Part shown: piece by piece, positions 10,201 to 17,533 of the stretch
Numbering within the stretch: the stretch's first letter is position 1
Layout: each line of letters starts with the position of its first letter
Source: a bacterium
GTDB taxonomy: Bacteria > Zhuqueibacterota > Zhuqueibacteria > Residuimicrobiales > Residuimicrobiaceae
Direction: 5' to 3'
Assembly (NCBI GenBank): GCA_029565685.1
Contig: JAKQNR010000017.1
Location: forward strand, 1 to 64,000
DNA: 64,000 nt
The notes under the pieces: model-generated
What the model saw: the letters and a program-made list of their open reading frames with translations, nothing else
Databases searched by the model: none
What the model was told of the DNA's origin: nothing
Made by a program: the position numbers and the translations under genes

Positions 10201-13200
10201 TCCATCCTGGTCGTCATGGTCCAGATAGACGTAGGGCGCGTAGGATTTACTGCCAACCGTGTTCCAATAGACCTCATACTGAGCGCCCTCGACCGCCGGC
10301 GTGAGCACATGCAGGTCCAGATCCAGCGGTTGATTGCCCCAGTTGAGCACCAGCCGCATTTCACCGGCGCTCATCTCCGGTGAAAGTGAAAAATCCAGAT
10401 TCTTGGTTTCAGACAGATTGAAACTGACGATGCTCTCATAGCGATAATAGCCGATGGCGGTGACCGAGACGGTGTGATGACCGATGGTCGAGAGATCGGT
10501 GAATTGAACGTTCAGAGGCAGCACACCGGATCGCGGGGACGCGCTGAAATTGGCGGTCAGCGCAGCGGCATCGATGTTCTCGATGCGATAATAGCCGGCC
10601 CCGTCGCTGACGGTGCTGCTGCCGGCCACGGCGACGGTGGCGCCGGCGATGCCGGCGCCGTTGGTGGCGTCGGTCACCCGGCCGGTGAGAACGGCTTTAT
10701 CTTCTCCCAGATTGGGATCGACATCGACCGACAGCCGCGTTGTTTCACAGCCTTCGGCAGTGGCGGTGATCACTGTGGTGCAACCGCTGCTCAGGCTGGG
10801 CACGGCAAACGTGGCTGAAGCGGAGGATGAATTGCGCGAAATGACGATGGGGCTAGGCACGGAAAAACAACCGGTATTCGACGAGGTCAACAACACCGGG
10901 GTGTTTACCGTCGCCGGTTCGTTGAGGGCGACGCGGATTTCGGCAATGCTGCCGCCGCTCAGCCGATTGGGTTGCACAGAGAGAAGCAGGCGCTTGCCCG
11001 CGGCAGTGGTAATCTCCACCTTGCCCGCATAATCGGGATGACTGGTCTTGAAATAAAAACTGATCTCCTGGCCGATGAGTGGGCGCCAGTCGCCGCTCCA
11101 TTCCGCCGGAGCGTTGGCGTAGAAATAGTCGCCGGTCCCCCAGTCGCTGATCTGCAGATAACCGCCCTGAACGCCGCCGGAGTTTTGCCAGTACATCGTG
11201 CCGTCGCCGGATGCGCTCCAATTTTCCGCTCCGCTGCTGAACCCGGAAAAGTGAACGCCGCCGATCCTGACGCTGTCCAAACCAGCCGTGTCCTTGTTAT
11301 CGCTCGTCTCCAAGCGGAAGCGCAGCCGTTTTACCGAGCTGAGGACCGTGGCGAACTCCATGGCGCTGAGACCGAAGGACTCGGCGGTGAGGGGGATGCG
11401 ATATTTAAGCCAGATGTTGGCCATAGCGGGCGGATTGAACGAGGCGATCGCCTCGGCCACGCTGGAGACATAGTATTTACTGTTGCCGCTGCCGGACAGG
11501 GTTTCCCTGGCCGCACGGATAACGACGTCTCTCCACCGGTTGTCACGGTCCGGCTGATGGGTTGTATATGTGATGACGTACTGGGAGGATAGGATCGAAC
11601 CGATCGCATCGATGATGCTGGAAAATTCGCCGTTGATGTCGAACCAGGCGCCGCCGGTGGCGCTTGCCAGTTGATGAAACTCGACCAGGTCCGGGCCCAC
11701 CGCATAGGTGATCAGATTAACCTCGTTCAGACGATCGATCATGGTCTGGGTGGTGTAGGTCGTAGTTCCGTCGCCGTTTGTTTCACCAGCTTGGTGATAG
11801 GGCGCATCAGTGATCAGAATCGCAATGCGCTGACTCACCGGCCGAAAGCTGAGGGTGGTGGCGCCGGCCAGGCCTTCGAGCGCGTTCTCCTTGGTGTCCG
11901 CTCCGCCCTCTGCGCTCAGCCCTTCGATCCAGGTTTTGAAGGTGGCGAGATCTGACGTGAAATCACGGGTGAGGAGCACCTCGTCCGCAAAGGTCACCAG
12001 GCCCAGGCGATAGTCGATGCCGCGGGCGGCCAGTGCGTCGGCAAAGGAGCTGGCGCGCGCTTTCAATCCTTCGATCTCGCCCGAAAGGCTGCCGGTGGTG
12101 TCAAAGACAAAAACGATATCCGCGTTGGCGCCGCTGCCGGAAGTGACCACCGAGGCGCTGATGGGCGCTTCAACCTGTTTGTCTTCTGTAACGGAAAAAT
12201 GGGCGGCGGAGAGCCCATTGACTGAAGTCTTGGTTGTCGAATCGATTACCGTAACAAACGATTTTATCAGCGGGAAATGGGTGGCATCGATATTGGTCAC
12301 CGTCACCTTCCAAGTCGGCTTGGCCGGAGCTGAGAAAGTGACCGCCGTCGTACGGGCGGTCTCCGACAGAGTGGCGAACGCATCGCCGGCGTTGTAAGCG
12401 TAGGCTGCGTAGTAATAGGCGGTGGAGGGCTCCAGGTTGATGTCGACAAACTCGGCGCTACGGCCGTCATAAACGATCTCGCCATCAGCTGCATTCGCAG
12501 GATATTCGCCGGTTTTACGCAGAATACGGGTGGCTTTCCAGTCCGCACCTGCTGGGTTGTTCCAGTTGAGCTGGATTTGATTATACGCCAGCACGGTTGC
12601 GGTCAATCCATAAGCCGAGCCCGGCGGATCTCCGACGATGATGTCATCGTAAAAAACAGGCGACAGGTTTTCATCCACATCTTTGAAACGGACATAGACG
12701 CTCTCCGTGTCGCCGGCGGCGGCCAGCATCCACTCCCTGGTCTCTGTCAGGCCTTCCCAATTGCTGCCGATAAAAAGCGGATTGTTGCTGATGATCATGC
12801 TGTCGATAGCCACAACCATGTTGCTGCCGGGATCCAGGGTGAGCGTCACCAGCTGTCGAGGGGTTTGCAAATCACCGTCGTTGATGAGCACGCCGCCGCC
12901 GGTCCAATTGGGGTTGTTGCGCAAAATATGCACCTTGCCGCTGTTGAGCGTGATCAGCAGCCGGCCCTCGGCCACCACGGGAGAGCAGAGGCTGAAGCCG
13001 TTATCCGAGTCCGAAGCGAGTCTTTGGCTCCAAAGAATCCGGCCGGCACGCTCGGTTCCGGCTGCGGCGATGGCATAATAGGTTTTGGTATCGCCGGCGC
13101 CGATGAAAACCATCCCATTGCCCACAGTGGGGGAAGAAAAGTTGCGGCTGCCTTCAGGGTTCAGGCTTACTGGAAAGCCTGTCATGATATGTCCGTCGCT

Positions 13201-14148
13201 GCCGTCATAGGCGTAGAGCTGCCCGTCCTGACAAAAGATATAGATGACGCCGTCGGCCGCTGCCGGCGAGCCGTAATAACCGATGTTGCTGCCGCCGGTG
13301 GCTGCCGGAAATCCGGGTACAGCGGAGCCGTCTTTAGCGTTAAAAGCATAAAGCTTGTCATCGCCGGCAAAGACATAGATTCTGCCGTCCGCTACTGTCA
13401 GAGAGGAGGCGTTAAGCCCTAGAGCCATTTGCAATCGGTTATCCGCCACCGGAGCTTTTTTAAACGCAGAAGAAACCAGTTGGATGGGGAATCCGGGGAC
13501 CGGCTCGCCGTCGACCGCGTCGAAAGCAAAGATTTTGCCTTCTGAAGAATTATAATAGACGATGCCGTCGGCCACAGCCGGAGACGCGCCATAATCATCG
13601 GCGCCCACTGCCACGGGAAAGCCGGATACGGTCTGGCCGTCGCTGACATGAAAGGCGTACAGATAGCCGTCGCCGCCGCCGACGTATATTTTGCCGTCGT
13701 TGATGATTGGTCCGCAGAAGCGGGGATTCTGCTTGCCGCCGGCCGGGATCGGACCCCAAACCAGACTGCCGGTGAGTGCATGAAAAGCATAGAGATTGCC
13801 GTTGGCGCCGTGGCGGACAAACACTTTATCATCCCCATAGGCTGGGGAGCTGAAATTTTTCCCTTCCGCGACCTGGACCGGAAAACCGGCCACCGGCCGG
13901 CCGTCGCTGAGCGTATAGGCGTACAAGCCTCCATCCGAGGTGGTGACATAAACAACGCCATTAGCAACGATCATTCCGTTTTCTTCGATCGCCAACGAGC
14001 CGATCGCAGCCTGTTGACTCAGCGGCAGGTTGGGGCTGCTGATTTCATAACCACTGTTGCTGCTGTTGCCGCGCCATAGCGGCCAATCCTGAGCGCCGGC
14101 CGCTTCGAACAGGAGGGTTAAGGTCAAAACAGCTATCCATCGTTTCAT
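4246..14148 (-). CDS. Giant mosaic surface protein: PQQ propeller, 3 vWA, 2 YCF48 propellers, cohesin/dockerin-like, T9SS sorting domain
   Basis: This 3300-residue protein is probably surface-displayed. Approximate layout: signal peptide 1-19; PQQ-like beta-propeller 20-415; beta-sandwich and FN3 to 610; vWA 670-865; laminin-IV-like jelly roll 975-1053; Ig-like to 1145; carboxypeptidase-regulatory-like 1150-1250; DUF2135-like 1253-1390; second half of a PKD domain 1414-1475; seven YCF48/BNR-like blades 1477-1775; FN3; vWA 1935-2130; FN3; seven more blades 2255-2555; vWA 2615-2810; cohesin-like 2843-2976; dockerin-like calcium loops (DLDADKDIDLKDF) about 2980-3048; a second cohesin-like domain; FlgD-like sorting domain 3210-3300. 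All three vWA domains keep a MIDAS-type DxTGS motif. The modules suggest adhesion or protein binding; none is clearly catalytic. It is last in an operon with a cohesin lipoprotein and an SH3 protein. Confidence 0.85.
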   Translation of the reverse strand: MKRWIAVLTLTLLFEAAGAQDWPLWRGNSSNSGYEISSPNLPLSQQAAIGSLAIEENGMIVANGVVYVTTSDGGLYAYTLSDGRPVAGFPVQVAEGKNFSSPAYGDDKVFVRHGANGNLYAFHALTGSLVWGPIPAGGKQNPRFCGPIINDGKIYVGGGDGYLYAFHVSDGQTVSGFPVAVGADDYGASPAVADGIVYYNSSEGKIFAFDAVDGEPVPGFPIQLVSSAFKKAPVADNRLQMALGLNASSLTVADGRIYVFAGDDKLYAFNAKDGSAVPGFPAATGGSNIGYYGSPAAADGVIYIFCQDGQLYAYDGSDGHIMTGFPVSLNPEGSRNFSSPTVGNGMVFIGAGDTKTYYAIAAAGTERAGRILWSQRLASDSDNGFSLCSPVVAEGRLLITLNSGKVHILRNNPNWTGGGVLINDGDLQTPRQLVTLTLDPGSNMVVAIDSMIISNNPLFIGSNWEGLTETREWMLAAAGDTESVYVRFKDVDENLSPVFYDDIIVGDPPGSAYGLTATVLAYNQIQLNWNNPAGADWKATRILRKTGEYPANAADGEIVYDGRSAEFVDINLEPSTAYYYAAYAYNAGDAFATLSETARTTAVTFSAPAKPTWKVTVTNIDATHFPLIKSFVTVIDSTTKTSVNGLSAAHFSVTEDKQVEAPISASVVTSGSGANADIVFVFDTTGSLSGEIEGLKARASSFADALAARGIDYRLGLVTFADEVLLTRDFTSDLATFKTWIEGLSAEGGADTKENALEGLAGATTLSFRPVSQRIAILITDAPYHQAGETNGDGTTTYTTQTMIDRLNEVNLITYAVGPDLVEFHQLASATGGAWFDINGEFSSIIDAIGSILSSQYVITYTTHQPDRDNRWRDVVIRAARETLSGSGNSKYYVSSVAEAIASFNPPAMANIWLKYRIPLTAESFGLSAMEFATVLSSVKRLRFRLETSDNKDTAGLDSVRIGGVHFSGFSSGAENWSASGDGTMYWQNSGGVQGGYLQISDWGTGDYFYANAPAEWSGDWRPLIGQEISFYFKTSHPDYAGKVEITTAAGKRLLLSVQPNRLSGGSIAEIRVALNEPATVNTPVLLTSSNTGCFSVPSPIVISRNSSSASATFAVPSLSSGCTTVITATAEGCETTRLSVDVDPNLGEDKAVLTGRVTDATNGAGIAGATVAVAGSSTVSDGAGYYRIENIDAAALTANFSASPRSGVLPLNVQFTDLSTIGHHTVSVTAIGYYRYESIVSFNLSETKNLDFSLSPEMSAGEMRLVLNWGNQPLDLDLHVLTPAVEGAQYEVYWNTVGSKSYAPYVYLDHDDQDGFGPETITIAKSFSGLYRIFVENYSTSPALTGSNGVVQIYGASGLLQTIPVPARGEGAYWYIGDLDGSTGTITVKNLLQHYSPAGSLAKRLAKSSAPMSKSIAITSWAWDFDNDGAVDDTRQNPTHLYTKPGSYYVTLRVSDGSKSASITKEKFIAVQPNVETDVAWVKQISATSNPLYAVHAIDTVHAWVAGDKGTVLKTDNGGAGWTAVNTYTQFNLKSLFFIDAATGWAVGMDAKKNAVILKTSNAGRSWTNWPGSSTTGLLANYMTSGLSGWNVGEAGKIEKTADGGAAWSSQAGGITTTLRSVFFINAETGWTVGDNGVILKTTNAGFSWFAQSSGVSSSLTGVFFITSAVGWAVTADGKVLYTENGGANWTSKQVAEVSLHDLHFVNEFHGYVVGQGGVIYKTYDSGETWIKEYSLTTNALHSLHLVAADCGWAVGDNGAILRLRRGAATPGAVFNLTAKATGASSIALSWNNPSDAYYARTVILRKEGGYPSTPEDGVMVYSGTAESFSDSGLKSKTTYYYTAFAYNPSGQYGAPEETSRAGATTLEGLNLYGWRTTVSSIDVASFPTVKSFVSVVDSATHTPVTGLTAAHFRAREDGVVESPLTVEMVSSSSGAKADIVFVFDVTGSMGGEINDLKARASAFADALAARGIDYRLGLVTYGDEIRDSKDFTEDIVTFKTWIEGLSATGGSDVKENSLEGLGQATTLSFRSISQRIAILITDADYHEAGESGDGATSYTTESMIKLLNDHRIVTSVVGPDLPQFHQLAENTGGLWFSIDDDFQGIIDRLGSILSSQYVVTYTTHHPVRDNTWRDVLIIAQKDNKGGYDSTRYYIAGELGRIHNFSAVTIGYDKIYCHWTNPSVKNYAGIRVFRKAGGYPVGAIDGTLVYDGTADGFTDKGLSAETAYFYRAFTYDINGVLSEASESAQGYSRTWAVWTTASGWSTIKSSVTNNLYAVDAVDSAHVWVMGQAGAQLRSSDGGNTWESRFVPTEYTLYALQMLNSTVGWAVGQNKDQSLNLKTASSGQSWTKWPSSSSRPLYDNSMVSALMGWQVGANGHIEKTVDGGATWIAQYTSADKTFYGVDFIDGLIGWVVGTQGAILKTKDSGINWTAQASNTSAALNDLCFIDEMTGWIVSSDGKVLSTIDGGATWTSKAVADVPLNGVSFSDVRHGWVVGNNGTVYSTADGGSSWNKQNSGVTSHLNAVHMISALQGWIVGDQGVILKLTGDHSAPAELTGLRVSCTSVDAEAFPVIKCFVTVVDSASRAVVAGLSKDHFTVKEDGIMESPITVESMSAASGAKADIVFVFDVTGSMGDEITGLKQRTFAFADALLSKGVDYRLGLVTFGDAVDQVHDFTNDVTEFKAWIEGLRASGGGDTKENALEGLAQATKLSYRNTAQKIAVLITDAPYHQAGETGGGTTTYTTESLIALLQDLRIVTHVVGPDQPSFHVLAEKTGGLWFNITGDFAAIVDSLGEILSSQYVITYTTHQPVPGDGWRNVLITALKDGKGGYDAGRYYMGSARLALSPDLIMGKAGMAFTVRVQPVALTNVGLCHVVVAYDPAKLRYKDFSAGDYLAQNGAAAPLFTVTPDSVAGRVDIAATRIGGAGGANGDGVLCSLDFMVKIDNCAGEITLPTADLRTPDNVPLPVDTTRTIIRAAKTAALLGDLDADKDIDLKDFVLLTNSWQPKNDSKGDIGPAIGTVPLLTAVKDGLVNFEDLFVFTRMWNWYQTNVESAGSGTLGKTNPILQWSFGRPDVAGTSIVTELRTAGVRRLAMGHLALRYDPAVLSVIAIHAGSLLESDGAVPAFLSEQDQSKGLIDIAFSRLVEKGDPEIHEDGVLLRIEWKLLDAAAAPKITLSGVDLRSADNSGMAVEFTRELDLSAAVLPTQFALLQNYPNPFNGHTEITFLLPVETRVKLQVVNILGQPVITLCDHLCSAGSHRLVWDGKNELGRDVVSGVYILRMQTQDYTADRMMTYVK

Positions 14149-14201
14149 CTTTTAATCCAATTCATTTAGTCAACGCCTCGATCAGCAGGAGCGCCATGGT
14201 T

Positions 14202-15032
14202 TTAATTCGCCGTCACCTTAGCTCCGATGGTGAAGGCGTCCAGGACGGTCCCTTTGTTGTTCATCAATCCGAAATTAGAGTTCACTGCAGGGTCGGCCAC
14301 CAGGGTGAGAACGGCTGCGGCAGTGGCTTTTACGGCCTTGAAACACACCCGTCCGATAAGGCCCTCTCCGCTCACCGATTTGCCGAGTCCGAGCACGCCG
14401 AGCACAAGGTTCACCTCGCCGCTGCTGTTGTTGCGATTGAACATAAACTGCCAGACCGTACCGCCCCGAGAAGAGAGAAAAACGTCCTCACGCCCCAGAT
14501 CGACCACCTGCAGAGCGTCCTGAGGGAAAAGCAATCGCAGGCCGACGCCCGCCAGGCTATCCGCTTTATGCACTTTAAAATAAACGGAAAAGGTATCATT
14601 CACCGCCACGGTTTTTTCCGTGGGGGTGATCGTGATCGCGGGGATAAGGAAGGTCATCTTAAACCGGAGGTTCACCGTTTTGCCCGCTGCCAGGTTCACC
14701 GTGTCGCTGGCCGCCATGACAGCGGCGCTGTTCCGATACGCGGTAACGGCAAAGATGCGTCGATCACCCGCCTTGACCCGCAGGGTATCGCGAAGCAGGC
14801 CCACAGTTGGAATAATCTCTTTGTAAATCGAATCCATGCCGGCGCCTGTTGCCGTCACGACTATTCGGGTAAGGCCAGTCGAAAGGAGATCAAGGTTTGA
14901 AAGACAGAGCGACGCGATCCCCTCTTCTGTGATCAACAGCTCAGGCGTTAGAGGCGTTTGACGTTGGCAATTCAGGACCACTGCCAAAGCAAGGGCGGTG
15001 ATCATCAGGCTGCATTTTCTCAGAATGGACAT
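14202..15032 (-). CDS. Cohesin-domain lipoprotein
   Basis: This 276-residue protein begins with a lipoprotein signal ending in the lipobox VVLNC, so it should be anchored in a membrane, probably facing the surface or periplasm. The N-terminal half is an unassigned beta-rich domain. The C-terminal half, from about residue 140, resembles a cohesin domain: ITITPTEKTVAVND, then an amphipathic repeat ending in a hydrophobic strand. Cohesins bind dockerin modules, and the next gene downstream (53 bp away) encodes a giant protein with a dockerin-like segment, which suggests direct partnership; this is inferred. The start at 15032 is preferred over the in-frame ATG at 15098 because it places the signal peptide at the N-terminus, has GGAG 10 nt upstream and does not overlap the preceding gene. 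Confidence 0.72.
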   Translation of the reverse strand: MSILRKCSLMITALALAVVLNCQRQTPLTPELLITEEGIASLCLSNLDLLSTGLTRIVVTATGAGMDSIYKEIIPTVGLLRDTLRVKAGDRRIFAVTAYRNSAAVMAASDTVNLAAGKTVNLRFKMTFLIPAITITPTEKTVAVNDTFSVYFKVHKADSLAGVGLRLLFPQDALQVVDLGREDVFLSSRGGTVWQFMFNRNNSSGEVNLVLGVLGLGKSVSGEGLIGRVCFKAVKATAAAVLTLVADPAVNSNFGLMNNKGTVLDAFTIGAKVTAN

Positions 15033-15091
15033 TTTGTTATTGCTCCGATCGGAATTGATTTGCCGAGGGTTGCTGTACAAGCGGCAACCCT

Positions 15092-15922
15092 CTACCATTC
15101 GATGCTCAAAAAGACTGTGCTCTCTTTGGCCTCCTCCTCGTCTCCGCCGCTCAGCAGATAATAAGCGCCGCCGCCGGCCGCTGCCGCTGCCAACCAGAAG
15201 ACCGGTTTGGTATAAAAGGGAGAGGGTTTGCGTGCGGACAGCGGTTTTACGGTCGCAGGGGGCTGGGCCTCCGCTTTGGGCGTCAATCCCGCCCGTGCCT
15301 GCAACTTGGCCAGTTGTTTGTCGTCGATCAAACGGACTTCGATTGGTTCGGTTTTGCTCTCGTTGCCGAATGCATCGATCGCTATGATCTGATAGGAGAG
15401 GAAAGCGGATTGGGTGATGTTGGCAGGCACGGTCACGCCGTACAGACGGCCCCGGGCGATCACCTGGGCTGACTGCGCGTCGATGTAGCCGGACAGCCCT
15501 TGGTCGGATCGAATACGGAGAAAGGGATCCCTTACCATGGTGACCAGCACTTGCTGACCCAGACTCAATACGCCCACTTTTTTAAAGGTTGTTCCCGGGC
15601 CGGCATAGACCGGCAACTGATCCGTGAGGATTTTAGCCGCGACCGGCGCCGCCTCATTTTCATTGATCACCGGCATCGAACCTTCGAACGCTTCTCCCTC
15701 ATAAGTGATTTTAAGTTGAACCGCTTTGACTCCGCTGGAATCAGCGATATTGGCAGCCAGCGGCAGAGGTCTACCCTGACGGCCCAGTTTTTGCGGTTGA
15801 TGAGCGATGATCGGCGGGGTGGTATCGAACGCCTGGGCCTGCACGATAGGAGGGAACAACCACAGAAGGGCGACGGCTAGAGTCAGACGGCGCACTGTTC
15901 CAACAGCGGCATTGTGTATCAT
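15092..15922 (-). CDS. Secreted SH3-domain protein with C-terminal membrane segment
   Basis: This 276-residue protein has a signal peptide (to about residue 29, VQAQA), an Ig-like N-domain, a bacterial SH3 domain around residues 105-155 (GPGTTFKKVGVL and DQGLSGYIDAQ), a second beta domain and a hydrophobic segment WLAAAAAGGGAYYLL near residue 250. Bacterial SH3 domains usually bind peptides or peptidoglycan. The protein is probably periplasmic, tethered by its C-terminal helix. It is first in the operon with the cohesin lipoprotein (59 bp downstream) and the giant protein. GGAG lies 10 nt before the ATG. Specific function is unknown. Confidence 0.75.
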   Translation of the reverse strand: MIHNAAVGTVRRLTLAVALLWLFPPIVQAQAFDTTPPIIAHQPQKLGRQGRPLPLAANIADSSGVKAVQLKITYEGEAFEGSMPVINENEAAPVAAKILTDQLPVYAGPGTTFKKVGVLSLGQQVLVTMVRDPFLRIRSDQGLSGYIDAQSAQVIARGRLYGVTVPANITQSAFLSYQIIAIDAFGNESKTEPIEVRLIDDKQLAKLQARAGLTPKAEAQPPATVKPLSARKPSPFYTKPVFWLAAAAAGGGAYYLLSGGDEEEAKESTVFLSIEW

Positions 15923-16065
15923 GACAAAACAACTCCGGTTAATTTTTGCGAATCTTGATGCTTGACGATGCTGCGGTTACTTGTTGTAATACAATACGTT
16001 AAAATATGGATGCCCAAAGCGCAAAAATTAAGAGCAAATATAATTCCACGTATAAGATAGATATC

Positions 16066-16100
16066 AAAAAAAAAGCCTGCAAGCAAAAAGTGCTGCAGGC
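16066..16100 (-). terminator. Intrinsic terminator of greA
   Basis: On the minus strand GCCTGCA pairs with TGCAGGC (16075-16100), followed directly by nine T residues (16066-16074). It lies 24 bp after the greA stop codon. Confidence 0.9.
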
Positions 16101-16123
16101 GAAAAAATTTCACAAAGAGCGTT

Positions 16124-16594
16124 CTATTGGATCTTGACGACCCGATAACTGACCAGACCGGCGGGTATTTTGATCTCTACGATATCGTTGACTTTTTTGC
16201 CCACCAGAGCTTTGCCGACCGGCGAATCGACCGAGACCGCATCCACATCATAGGTGTGAAATTCGGCGGTGGGCACGAGCTCGTAGGCGATCTGGCGTTT
16301 GGTCTTGACATCCATCAGGGTGACGCGGCTGCCGACATGCACCTGATCATTGTTCATCATATCGTCGGTCATGATTCGCGCGCGCGACAGGGTTTCCTCC
16401 AAGCGGGCGATTTTGCGTTCAACCAGAGCCTGTTTTTCTTTGGCGGCATGATATTCGGCGTTTTCGGAAAGGTCGCCCTTTTCCCGTGCCTCAGCGATAT
16501 CGCGGATCGCTTTATTGCGATCCTCCCGTTTCATCTGAGCCAGTTCCGAGGTGAGTTTGTCAAACTGCTCTTTGGAAAGGTACATGGGCTTCAT
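16124..16594 (-). CDS. greA: Transcription elongation factor GreA
   Basis: GreA (156 residues; the E. coli protein has 158) enters the RNA polymerase secondary channel and stimulates cleavage of backtracked transcripts. The N-terminal coiled coil carries the acidic tip GDLSENAEYHAAKE, which coordinates the catalytic magnesium, and the C-terminal FKBP-like domain ends SPVGKALVGKKVNDIVEIK. Start 16594 is chosen because AAGGA sits 9 nt upstream and MKPMYLSKEQ matches the usual GreA N-terminus. An in-frame ATG at 16627 would lie in the leader hairpin's T-tract. Transcription should come from the promoter at 16689-16717 through a terminator-like leader, so attenuation is likely. Confidence 0.95.
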   Translation of the reverse strand: MKPMYLSKEQFDKLTSELAQMKREDRNKAIRDIAEAREKGDLSENAEYHAAKEKQALVERKIARLEETLSRARIMTDDMMNNDQVHVGSRVTLMDVKTKRQIAYELVPTAEFHTYDVDAVSVDSPVGKALVGKKVNDIVEIKIPAGLVSYRVVKIQ

Positions 16595-16625
16595 AACAGG
16601 ATTCCTTGTGCTGTTTGCCGGTATC

Positions 16626-16681
16626 AAAAACGCAAACCGAATCGGCGTCTAGAGTGCAGCGCGACACCGATTCGGTTTGCG
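16626..16681 (-). promoter_or_regulatory. Terminator-like attenuator in greA leader
   Basis: A perfect 15-bp inverted repeat, CGCAAACCGAATCGG / CCGATTCGGTTTGCG (16631-16681, 21-nt loop), is followed on the minus strand by TTTTT (16626-16630), only 32 nt before the greA start. No minus-strand gene lies upstream that it could terminate. It therefore looks like a conditional terminator in the greA leader. Confidence 0.75.
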
Positions 16682-16688
16682 TATAGCT

Positions 16689-16717
16689 ATTGTAAGAAAA
16701 AATGCGATGAGAGTCAA
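16689..16717 (-). promoter_or_regulatory. Strong sigma-70-like promoter of greA
   Basis: On the minus strand, TTGACT (-35, 16712-16717) and TACAAT (-10, 16689-16694) are separated by exactly 17 bp, each 5 of 6 to consensus. The expected start point, near 16682, is at the first base of the leader hairpin. Confidence 0.8.
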
Positions 16718-16780
16718 GAGAAATTTAACGTCCGTTTGAATAATCCTTGCTCCTGTGCGTTTTTATTGCTAAGTTTTATC

Positions 16781-17296
16781 ATGAAAGAAAAAATCTACGT
16801 CATCACCACGGGCGGGACCATCGAAAAGATCTATGATGAGGAGAGCGGTACGCTCGCCAACCGCGGCTCTGTGCTGGACGAAATGCTCCGCCGGCTGCGG
16901 CTGCCCTATAGCGAGATCCAGTCCTATGACCTGTTGTGCAAGGATTCCCTGCAGATGACCGATCGAGACCGACAGATGATCCTGTTCGCCGTGGAGAATC
17001 TATTGGAGAACAAGCGCCCTATCGTCATTCTGCACGGCACCGATACCATGGAGCAAAGCGCCCAGTACCTGTATGATCACCTGCAGGAACCGCCGGCGCC
17101 CATTGTTTTTACCGGCGCCATGACCCCGTTCGGCTTTGAAAAGTCGGACGCCCTGCAGAATTTTACCGAGGCGCTGCTGGCTTGCCAGCTGCTCGCCCCC
17201 GGCATTTATATCTCCATGCATAATCATGTTCACCCGATGCCCGGTGTGTATAAAAACCGGGAAAAAGGGACGTTTGCGGCGCAAAGGCCTGCTTGA
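16781..17296 (+). CDS. Single-domain asparaginase-like protein
   Basis: This 171-residue product matches only the N-terminal domain of type I/II L-asparaginases. The first catalytic threonine motif TTGGTI is at residues 9-14 and the second motif HGTDTMEQSAQYL is at about 83-95. Full asparaginases are about 320-340 residues, but a family of stand-alone N-domains of this size exists, and the stop here is followed by a terminator-like hairpin, so this is probably not a truncation. Activity of such proteins is uncertain because the C-terminal dimer domain is absent. Start 16781 matches the family N-terminus; its ribosome binding site is weak. The gene is divergent from greA. Confidence 0.82.
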   Translation: MKEKIYVITTGGTIEKIYDEESGTLANRGSVLDEMLRRLRLPYSEIQSYDLLCKDSLQMTDRDRQMILFAVENLLENKRPIVILHGTDTMEQSAQYLYDHLQEPPAPIVFTGAMTPFGFEKSDALQNFTEALLACQLLAPGIYISMHNHVHPMPGVYKNREKGTFAAQRPA

Positions 17297-17328
17297 TGAT
17301 CCTTGGCCGCGACCATAGCGTTTTTACA

Positions 17329-17360
17329 TTCACCCCTTTGGGGGTGAACTTGTTATTTTT
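17329..17360 (+). terminator. Possible terminator after asparaginase-like gene
   Basis: TTCACCCC (17329-17336) pairs with GGGGTGAA (17341-17348), followed after a few bases by TTATTTTT. It lies 32 bp after the stop codon. Confidence 0.6.
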
Positions 17361-17455
17361 AACTGTTGTTCGCTTTATCTGCCTAGAATCGCCATCCTAC
17401 CTGTTTTTGCACCCCTGGAATCCTTCATCCTTTCTCAAGCGGTCAAGTTATACAC

Positions 17456-17484
17456 TTGAATTTTAAATTCCCTAGTCGTATATT
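17456..17484 (+). promoter_or_regulatory. Predicted pepD promoter
   Basis: TTGAAT (17456-17461) and TATATT (17479-17484) are separated by 17 bp, giving an expected start about 45 nt before the pepD ATG. Confidence 0.5.
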
Positions 17485-17533
17485 AAACGAATAATTCCTG
17501 TTACATGGTCGAAATGATATTTGGGAGGTCGGC

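Noticed and set aside
8911..10383. Long reading frame (490 codons) opposite the giant protein
   Set aside because: It is a shadow of the repetitive, GC-rich coding strand; composition (His, Gly, Ala and Asp rich) reflects antisense of vWA and propeller repeats.
16127..16780. In-frame extension of the asparaginase-like gene across greA
   Set aside because: It would run antisense through greA and its promoter; the asparaginase family start is at 16781.
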